A stretch of DNA of 5,264 nucleotides from Flavobacteriaceae bacterium (GTDB lineage Bacteria; Bacteroidota; Bacteroidia; Flavobacteriales; Flavobacteriaceae). The notes below the pieces were generated by a model. The model did no database searches. It was given only the letters and a program-made list of their open reading frames with translations, and was not told the DNA's origin. The stretch spans positions 1 to 5,264 of the forward strand of contig JAESTG010000344.1 in assembly GCA_016763715.1 (NCBI GenBank), in the 5' to 3' direction. The position numbers and the translations under genes were made by a program. Shown here in pieces: positions 1-4,527 of the stretch; position 1 is the first letter of the stretch; each line of letters opens with the position of its first letter.

Positions 1-757
1 TAAATTCTTTACGATTCTTTGTTGATACATTTTCAATGTACAAAGAGCCTTTGCCTTCAAAAAAGGCTATTTCAACGGCATCGGCTAGCCTATTGTAAAA
101 GTCTTCATCACTTTTAGTGATGACCCGATCTACAACCAATTTCAAATTTTTTGGAATAGTTCCTTTAATTTCATCTATTCGAAGTACAGTATCATCCACT
201 TTTACACGTGCATATCCTTGTTGGGCGAGTGTTTTGATTTTATGTTCCATCGTACGCCCTTCTTCCAAGCGTATGGGAGCCAACAGCAATAGTTTCTCAC
301 CTTCAGGTGAAGATTTGATGTATTGAATGACATCAGTTACGTTATCTTTTTTAACTACATCGCCAGAAATAGGAGAGTAGGTGATGCCAATTCGTGTGTA
401 TAATAATTTGAGGTAATCATATATTTCGGTCGAAGTACCTACAGTCGATCTAGGATTTGTTGCATTTACCTTTTGCTCGATGGCTATGGCAGGAGCAATT
501 CCTTTAATTGAATCTACCTTTGGTTTATTTAATCTGCCTAAAAATTGACGTGCATAGGAGGAAAGGCTCTCTACATAACGTCGTTGTCCTTCTGCATATA
601 AGGTGTCAAAAGCGAGGCTAGATTTCCCACTTCCCGAAAGCCCTGTTATAACCACCAATTTATTTCTAGGAATTGCAACAGTAATGTTCTTTAAGTTGTG
701 AAGCTTAGCACCTTGGATAAGAATATTCTCCTTTATATTGACCGTCTTTTCTTGCAA
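1..757 (-). CDS. uvrA: UvrA, excinuclease ABC subunit A (N-terminal part, cut by the left edge)
   Basis: UvrA is the ATP-dependent damage sensor of nucleotide excision repair. It forms a dimer, loads UvrB on lesions and acts in the cytosol. About 252 codons are visible of a protein usually near 940 residues. Numbered from the TTG at 757, the N-terminal ABC motif GAKLHNLKN is at 16-24, Walker A (GLSGSGKSS) at 39-47, the block [22 protein letters not shown] at about 51-72 (two pieces of one conserved UvrA signature), and the Q-loop IEQK at 93-96, followed by [16 protein letters not shown]. The rest runs into the UvrB-binding region; the first zinc finger lies beyond the edge. No ATG is available: an in-frame TAA lies at 763-761 and the first usable start is TTG at 757. 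A leftward -7 box at 794-787 fits that start. An ATT at 724 behind an AAGGAG is a less likely alternative. The family call is very secure; the exact start is not. Confidence 0.96.
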   Translation of the reverse strand, partial: MQEKTVNIKENILIQGAKLHNLKNITVAIPRNKLVVITGLSGSGKSSLAFDTLYAEGQRRYVESLSSYARQFLGRLNKPKVDSIKGIAPAIAIEQKVNATNPRSTVGTSTEIYDYLKLLYTRIGITYSPISGDVVKKDNVTDVIQYIKSSPEGEKLLLLAPIRLEEGRTMEHKIKTLAQQGYARVKVDDTVLRIDEIKGTIPKNLKLVVDRVITKSDEDFYNRLADAVEIAFFEGKGSLYIENVSTKNRKEF

Positions 758-786
758 ATTTTAATAAGGTTTTTATCGGAATTTGG

Positions 787-794
787 CAAAGATA
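787..794 (-). promoter_or_regulatory. Putative uvrA promoter -7 box
   Basis: The minus strand reads TATCTTTG here, an exact match to the Bacteroidota -7 consensus TAnnTTTG. Transcription would start near 780-782, giving a leader of about 25 bases before the TTG start at 757. I do not see a convincing TTTG at -33. The position also places the ATG at 798 upstream of the transcript, which argues against that ATG as the uvrA start. Confidence 0.55.
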
Positions 795-860
795 CCATAT
801 AGTTTTGAAGATTTTTAAAATATGGGAATGATATTTTTTTCAGGAAAAAATCAACTTTTT

Positions 861-893
861 TTTGTTTTTCTGAATTGTTTGTTGTTATATTTA
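861..893 (+). promoter_or_regulatory. Putative promoter of the sigma factor gene
   Basis: TTTG at 861-864 and TATATTTA at 886-893, separated by 21 bases, resemble the Bacteroidota pair TTTG / TAnnTTTG with one mismatch in the last base. Transcription would begin near 898, giving a leader of roughly 98 bases before the ATG at 996. The surrounding T-rich sequence makes chance matches likely, so this is only moderately supported. Confidence 0.4.
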
Positions 894-956
894 CCCCTAA
901 GAACACAAAAACGTTGCCTATAGCATATTATTACTTTTTTAGATAAACTTTAAGAC

Positions 957-980
957 TAAACAACCAAAAGTAGTTGTTTA
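957..980 (+). promoter_or_regulatory. Inverted repeat in the sigma gene leader
   Basis: TAAACAAC (957-964) and GTTGTTTA (973-980) are perfect 8-base complements around an 8-base loop. The element ends 15 bases before the sigma start codon and is followed by TTTT and an A-run. It could be an RNA hairpin that affects translation or an operator. It is not a terminator, because no T-run follows closely enough. The stem is weak (two G-C pairs per arm) and could be chance. Confidence 0.35.
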
Positions 981-995
981 TTTTAAAAAAAAAGT

Positions 996-1586
996 ATGGA
1001 TATGAAAAATAGCACGACCAGTGATGCGCTATTAGTTAGCGCTTATATGAAGGGTAACGAACCTGCTTTGTGTGATTTAATCACCCGACACAAACAAAGA
1101 ATCTATAGTTTCATCTATTCAAAGGTATTTGATAGAGATGTTGCTGAGGATATTTTCCAAGACACTTTTATTAAAGTCATTAAGACGCTTAGAAAGGGAG
1201 CGTATAACGAAGAGGGTAAGTTTTTACCTTGGGTTATGCGTATTGCACATAATTTGGTAATTGACCATTTTAGAAGGAATAATCGCATGCCTAAGTTTGA
1301 GAATAATGACGACTTTAATATTTTTTCTGTCCTATCTGATGGGAGCTTAAATGCAGAAAAACTACTTGTCAAGGAACAAGTTGAAAAAGATGTAAGAAGA
1401 CTCATTCAAGAACTTCCAGATGACCAAAAAGAAGTCTTAGTGATGCGTATGTACAAGGAAATGAGCTTTAAAGAAATTAGTGAGCAAACTGGTGTTAGCA
1501 TTAACACTGCACTGGGGCGAATGCGTTATGCGCTAATTAATTTGCGCAAAGTAATTGATAAACACAATATTATCTTGACAAATTAA
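996..1586 (+). CDS. RNA polymerase sigma factor, sigma-70 family, ECF type
   Basis: A 196-residue alternative sigma factor that would direct core RNA polymerase to a set of promoters. Region 2 spans about residues 24-94. It contains DVAEDIFQDTFIKV (48-61) for core binding and -10 recognition and GKFLPWVMRIAHNLVIDHFRR (two conserved pieces, 74-94) for melting. A linker with many Asp and Asn follows at about 95-130. Region 4 runs from about 131 to 187, with the -35-binding helix-turn-helix at about 156-185 (MSFKEISEQTGVSINTALGR). Only regions 2 and 4 are present, as in ECF factors, and length is normal. The start at 996 (MDMK) is used; a second ATG at 1002 would change only two residues. No anti-sigma membrane protein is encoded next door; the neighbour is a 50-residue protein with no membrane segment. 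The position beside uvrA is, from memory, common in flavobacteria. The regulon cannot be told from the sequence. Confidence 0.95.
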   Translation: MDMKNSTTSDALLVSAYMKGNEPALCDLITRHKQRIYSFIYSKVFDRDVAEDIFQDTFIKVIKTLRKGAYNEEGKFLPWVMRIAHNLVIDHFRRNNRMPKFENNDDFNIFSVLSDGSLNAEKLLVKEQVEKDVRRLIQELPDDQKEVLVMRMYKEMSFKEISEQTGVSINTALGRMRYALINLRKVIDKHNIILTN

Positions 1587-1645
1587 TACAATAAAGCAAT
1601 AGAGCTGTCGTTATTAGGGTAACAAAAACCTCAAAATAATGTTCT

Positions 1646-1798
1646 ATGGCAAAAATGTACTCTGAAACTTCACGTCGGGATCGCGTGAATCAAAACCTGA
1701 TCCCAAAAGATGAAACTGTGAGGTTTCTTCTGAATTATTCGAAGGCTTTAAGTGTTATAGATTATAATAAAATGAAGTTTGAAGCACTTCTAAACTAA
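1646..1798 (+). CDS. Small protein of unknown function downstream of the sigma gene
   Basis: A 50-residue open frame starts 59 bases after the sigma stop codon and ends just before a strong terminator, so it sits as the last gene of a two-gene transcript. I see no TAnnTTTG box in the gap. The product begins MAKMYSETSRRDRVNQNL, has a basic Arg-rich patch (residues 10-13, RRDR) and continues with an amphipathic stretch VRFLLNYSKALSVID (25-39), ending in KFEALLN. There are no cysteines, no signal peptide and no membrane segment. It looks helical and soluble. The composition is protein-like and the placement between stop codon and terminator argues for a real gene. I do not recognise a named family. 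A role as a partner or modulator of the sigma factor is a guess from position only. A start at Met4 (1655) is possible. Confidence 0.75.
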   Translation: MAKMYSETSRRDRVNQNLIPKDETVRFLLNYSKALSVIDYNKMKFEALLN

Positions 1799-1805
1799 AC
1801 TTTGG

Positions 1806-1840
1806 AAAACCCCGAAACTGATTATTTCGGGGTTTTTTTT
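1806..1840 (+). terminator. Intrinsic terminator after the sigma / small-protein transcript
   Basis: AAAACCCCGAAA (1806-1817) and TTTCGGGGTTTT (1825-1836) are perfect 12-base complements with a 7-base loop, followed by further T residues to 1840 and another T-run from 1843. This is a textbook rho-independent terminator, 7 bases after the stop of the small gene. Read leftwards it also forms a hairpin followed by TTTT, and it lies 18 bases past the nth stop codon, so it probably ends both converging transcripts. Confidence 0.93.
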
Positions 1841-1858
1841 GTCTTTTTTCTATTGAAT

Positions 1859-2524
1859 TTACTTTTTCTTCTTTTTGTAATACTCATCCAAAACGGTCTT
1901 TCTTCCAATCGTTTTAGTTATAATGTCCTTTTCCAAATCCCAAGCCCTCGCAGGAGAATATTGTCGGCCGTACCAAATTATTTGAAGATGGAGTTCATTC
2001 CAGATGTCTTCAGGAAATAACCGTTTTGCATCTTTTTCCGTTTGCACTACGTTTTTACCATTAGTAAACCCCCATCGATACATGAGTCTGTGAATATGGG
2101 TATCTACTGGGAAAGCTGCTATTCCAAAAGCCTGAGAGACGACAACACTTGCTGTTTTATGCCCTACTGCTGGTAATTCTTCCAAGGCTTCCATACTTTC
2201 TGGAACTTTTCCGCCGTATTTGTCAATAAGAATATGAGATAACCCGTGAATTCCTTTTGACTTCATTGGTGATAAACCAACGGGTTTAATAATCTCACGA
2301 ATTTCCTCAATCGTAAGCTTAATCATATCAAAGGGGTTGTCTGCTATTTCAAAAAGTAACGGTGTAATCTTGTTAACCCTTACATCTGTACTTTGTGCCG
2401 ATAGTAATACGGCTATTAGCAGGGTGTAAGGATCTTTATGATCCAATGGGATGGGTGTTTGTGGATATATTTTTTTTAAGGTACGAATTACAAAATCTAC
2501 CTTTTCTTGTTTGGTCATATTCAT
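1859..2524 (-). CDS. nth: Endonuclease III, DNA glycosylase/AP lyase, lacking the Fe-S cysteines
   Basis: Nth removes oxidised pyrimidines from DNA and cuts the abasic site by beta-elimination, starting base excision repair. The 221 residues match the family (211 in E. coli). Visible marks are LLIAVLLSAQSTDVRVN (35-51), the helix-hairpin-helix LPAVGHKTASVV (117-128) with catalytic Lys123, and FPVDTHIHR (138-146) with catalytic Asp141. The C-terminal region aligns with the part that usually holds four Cys ligands of a [4Fe-4S] cluster, but reads YGRQYSPARAWDLEKDI (185-201), and the whole protein has no cysteine. It ends in five lysines. The start at 2524 (MNMTKQEK) is preferred; Met3 at 2518 is equally good. 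The open frame continues to an ATG at 2587, but that would add 21 residues that read into bcp. The gene is divergent from bcp with 22 bases between starts. Confidence 0.94.
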   Translation of the reverse strand: MNMTKQEKVDFVIRTLKKIYPQTPIPLDHKDPYTLLIAVLLSAQSTDVRVNKITPLLFEIADNPFDMIKLTIEEIREIIKPVGLSPMKSKGIHGLSHILIDKYGGKVPESMEALEELPAVGHKTASVVVSQAFGIAAFPVDTHIHRLMYRWGFTNGKNVVQTEKDAKRLFPEDIWNELHLQIIWYGRQYSPARAWDLEKDIITKTIGRKTVLDEYYKKKKK

Positions 2525-2532
2525 TACTTTTG
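2525..2532 (+). promoter_or_regulatory. Putative bcp promoter -7 box
   Basis: TACTTTTG matches the Bacteroidota -7 consensus TAnnTTTG exactly and directly abuts the nth start codon. Transcription would start near 2537-2539, leaving a leader of about 8-10 bases before the bcp ATG. A TTG at 2507-2509 is 15 bases upstream, shorter than the usual spacing, so the -33 element is doubtful. I see no matching leftward box for nth in the 22-base gap, so an nth promoter would have to lie inside bcp. Confidence 0.5.
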
Positions 2533-2546
2533 CGTAAAAATAAGCT

Positions 2547-2999
2547 ATGCAAACTTTAAAAGTAGGGGACAAGGTTCCAAATTTCACTTCAATAGATCAT
2601 GAAGGAAACACAATTTCATTTTCAGATTATGTTGGTAAAAAGCTAATAGTTTTCTTTTATCCAGCAGCTAGCACTCCAACTTGTACTGTAGAAGCTTGTA
2701 ATTTGAGGGATAATTATGAGATACTTCAAGAGGCTGGCTATGAAATTTTAGGTGTGAGTGCAGATACTGAACGCAAGCAAAAAAACTTTCAAAAAAAACA
2801 TGATTTCCCTTACCCTTTATTAGCGGATGTTGATAAAGAAGTGATTAACGCTTTTGGAGTTTGGGGTCCTAAAAAATTCATGGGGCGTAAGTATAGCGGT
2901 ATTCATAGAATTACTTTCGTAATCAATGAAAAGGGAATCGTTGAAACAGTTATTGATAAAGTAAAGAGTAAAGAGCATGCTGCTCAAATACTTGGCTAA
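2547..2999 (+). CDS. bcp: Peroxiredoxin, BCP/PrxQ family (thioredoxin-dependent thiol peroxidase)
   Basis: A 150-residue cytosolic peroxidase that reduces hydrogen peroxide and organic hydroperoxides using thioredoxin. It has the thioredoxin-like fold of AhpC/TSA proteins and the normal length for BCP. The active site reads FFYPAASTPTCTVEACNLRD (36-55): peroxidatic Cys46 and, five residues on, resolving Cys51, the spacing typical of PrxQ. Thr43 and Arg121 (in IHRITFVINEKG) complete the catalytic set. GVSADTERKQKNFQKKH (69-85) and PLLADVDKEV are also typical. The residue before Cys46 is Thr instead of the Gly usual in TPGCT, an odd but probably harmless change. The start at 2547 places KVGDKVPNF at the usual N-terminal distance. 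The gene runs divergently from nth and converges with the next gene, with stop codons overlapping in CTAA (2996-2999). Confidence 0.95.
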   Translation: MQTLKVGDKVPNFTSIDHEGNTISFSDYVGKKLIVFFYPAASTPTCTVEACNLRDNYEILQEAGYEILGVSADTERKQKNFQKKHDFPYPLLADVDKEVINAFGVWGPKKFMGRKYSGIHRITFVINEKGIVETVIDKVKSKEHAAQILG

Positions 3000-4444
3000 T
3001 TAGTTGCTTCCACCTTGTGGTGACTAAATAATTTTTTTTCATTTATAATTTCTGCTACACCTGCTGGAAGCATGTCTTCCCAACCAGTTTCACCTGCTTC
3101 AATCATACGCAGTACCTCTCTTGAGAATACGTTTAGGATATCTGGGTTGAAATTTTCAATATCGACAACCTTACCGTTGTATTTGAAGAATTTATATAAC
3201 TCTTTCATACGAGGATGTACCTTTAAGTTTTCACTTGTGGTATATTCTCCAGTTTCTGGGTGCCGCATAGGATAGAGGTATACCTTCAAATCCTTAAAGA
3301 ACAATTTTCCAAATGCTTCTAAAATACCTCCACTTAAATGGCGATAGTATTTTTCGTCAAAAATGTCCACTAGATTATTCACTCCCATGGTCAGTCCCAT
3401 TCGAGCCCGAGTATAGTTAGAGAAATATTCAACCAACTTATAATATTCCTGAAAGTTAGAGATCATTACAGTATGACCCAATGAGCATAGAAGTCGGGCT
3501 CGATCCATAAAATCCTGCTCGTCAATCTCTCCTTCAGCTCGTAAGTTGGACAAGGTAATCTCAAATATAGTAAGCGTTCGAGATTCATCGACACGATTTT
3601 CTTTCAAAAACATATCGTACGATTTCTGAAACATGTCAATATTTACCTTAGTTACTGGTCGAAAACTTCCACGGAGTGCCAAAACATTCTTTTTGTAAAG
3701 GATTCTGGCTGGTAGAATATTTTTTCCATCAGGGCCAAAAATTATAGCCTCTGTCATTCCGTTTTTAATGAGCTGTAAACTCATAAGTCTATTATCCACA
3801 CCATTAAACATGGGTCCCGAAAAGTTGACAGTGTCAATTTCGAGCTTATCTTTGTCGATATGGTCGTATAAATAACGTAGTAACTTCTTGGGTTTGTCGT
3901 GTTTGTAAAAGGCACCATAAATAAGGTTAACCCCTAACATTCCTAATGTTTGTTGTTGTAGTACCGCTTCTTTTTCCTTAAACCGAATGTGAAGAATTAT
4001 TTCACTATAATCTTCATTGGGAGCTGTTCGAAATCGTATTCCAATCCAACCATGACCCAAATATTTTTTAGCAAAATCAATCGTCGCCACCGTATTGGCA
4101 TATGCAAAAAACATCTTGTTAGGATGATTTTTACGATTAATTCGTTCTTCAATAAGATTAATCTCATGAGAAAGCATTTTTTGAAGACGGGACTCGGTTA
4201 CATAACGCCCATCCTCTTCTACACCATATATTGCATCACTAAAGTCCTTATCGTAAGCTGAGATTGTCTTTGCAATAGTGCCAGAAGCGCCTCCTGCTCT
4301 AAAGAAGTTGCGAACTGTTTCTTGTCCAGCCCCAATTTCAGCGAAAGTACCATAGACATTTTCGTTCAAATTAATACGTAAAGCTTTGTTCTTTATTGAG
4401 GGAATGGCTTCAAATTCCTTGTCTCCTGAAATAGTTTGTGGCAT
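2996..4444 (-). CDS. Conserved-looking cytosolic protein of unknown function, 482 residues
   Basis: I do not recognise a function. The protein starts MPQTISGDKEFEAIPSIKNK and soon has a Gly-rich stretch with FAEIGAGQETVRNFFRAGG (34-52) and ASGTIAK (53-59), then SAYDKDFSDAIYG. This resembles a family I recall as widespread in Bacteroidota and given inconsistent automatic names; I would not trust any of them. There is no signal peptide, no membrane segment and only one cysteine (in LLCSLGH), so it is probably a soluble cytosolic enzyme or binding protein. Later stretches such as NLIYGAFYKHDKPKKLLRYL, NFSGPMFNGVDNR and YLYPMRHPETGEYTT look well ordered, with many aromatic residues. The Gly-rich part is not a standard Walker A. 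The start at 4444 is supported by a good promoter 30 bases upstream. The 3' end overlaps bcp by 4 bases. The gene is certain as a coding region by length and composition. Confidence 0.9.
   Translation of the reverse strand: MPQTISGDKEFEAIPSIKNKALRINLNENVYGTFAEIGAGQETVRNFFRAGGASGTIAKTISAYDKDFSDAIYGVEEDGRYVTESRLQKMLSHEINLIEERINRKNHPNKMFFAYANTVATIDFAKKYLGHGWIGIRFRTAPNEDYSEIILHIRFKEKEAVLQQQTLGMLGVNLIYGAFYKHDKPKKLLRYLYDHIDKDKLEIDTVNFSGPMFNGVDNRLMSLQLIKNGMTEAIIFGPDGKNILPARILYKKNVLALRGSFRPVTKVNIDMFQKSYDMFLKENRVDESRTLTIFEITLSNLRAEGEIDEQDFMDRARLLCSLGHTVMISNFQEYYKLVEYFSNYTRARMGLTMGVNNLVDIFDEKYYRHLSGGILEAFGKLFFKDLKVYLYPMRHPETGEYTTSENLKVHPRMKELYKFFKYNGKVVDIENFNPDILNVFSREVLRMIEAGETGWEDMLPAGVAEIINEKKLFSHHKVEATN
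3000..3039 (+). terminator. Possible bcp terminator inside the end of the convergent gene
   Basis: TTAGT (3000-3004) pairs with ACTAA (3023-3027), and CCAC (3010-3013) with GTGG (3017-3020) around a 3-base loop. Eight T residues follow at 3032-3039. The two stem halves are separated by an uneven internal loop (5 and 2 bases), so the hairpin is imperfect. It begins right after the bcp stop codon and lies entirely in the last codons of the 482-residue gene. Confidence 0.4.
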
Positions 4445-4473
4445 TGTCGTATTCTATAGATTCTACGTAACAA

Positions 4474-4503
4474 CAAAGGTAGTAAATACCATAGGTAAAC
4501 AAA
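4474..4503 (-). promoter_or_regulatory. Putative promoter of the 482-residue protein gene
   Basis: The minus strand has TTTG (4503-4500), an 18-base spacer and TACCTTTG (4481-4474), an excellent match to the Bacteroidota pair TTTG / TAnnTTTG. Transcription would begin near 4468, giving a leader of about 25 bases before the ATG at 4444. This is the best complete promoter in the window. Confidence 0.65.
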
Positions 4504-4514
4504 AAAAATACTGT

Positions 4515-4522
4515 TATTTTTG
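4515..4522 (+). promoter_or_regulatory. Putative -7 box of the metallo-hydrolase gene
   Basis: TATTTTTG matches TAnnTTTG exactly and ends 5 bases before the ATG at 4528. Transcription would begin at or very near the start codon, so the mRNA would be leaderless or almost so. I do not see a clear -33 element. The box lies just outside the promoter of the gene on the other strand, so the two polymerase footprints would overlap. Confidence 0.45.
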
Positions 4523-4527
4523 TCCAA

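Noticed and set aside
117..326. A 69-codon plus-strand open frame.
   Set aside because: It is antisense to conserved UvrA sequence and has no support of its own.
733..798. A 21-codon minus-strand frame starting with ATG at 798 that overlaps the uvrA start in another frame, possibly a frameshifted uvrA N-terminus.
   Set aside because: The best -7 box for uvrA lies within its first codons, so the transcript would not contain this ATG, and UvrA does not need the extra residues.
1115..1405. A 96-codon minus-strand open frame.
   Set aside because: It lies wholly inside the sigma factor gene, is rich in Ser and Leu as shadows often are, and matches nothing I know.
1802..2020. A 72-codon plus-strand frame with a hydrophobic Phe-rich start.
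   Set aside because: The hydrophobic part comes from translating the terminator T-runs, and the rest is antisense to nth.
2525..2587. Extension of nth by 21 residues to the ATG at 2587.
   Set aside because: It would overlap the bcp coding start and its promoter box, and Nth proteins normally begin near the MTKQEK position.
2973..2985. Small inverted repeat GAGCA/TGCTC near the end of bcp as a terminator for the leftward gene.
   Set aside because: The stem has only five pairs and the following T-run is broken by A and C, so it is too weak to call.
3989..4261. A 90-codon plus-strand open frame.
   Set aside because: It is the antisense of the 482-residue gene with unprotein-like composition; the same holds for the short plus-strand frame at 3072-3275.
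2996..4444. Naming the 482-residue protein as an adenylyltransferase or a TonB-dependent receptor.
   Set aside because: There is no signal peptide or beta-barrel pattern, and no nucleotidyltransferase motif that I can see, so such names would not be supported.
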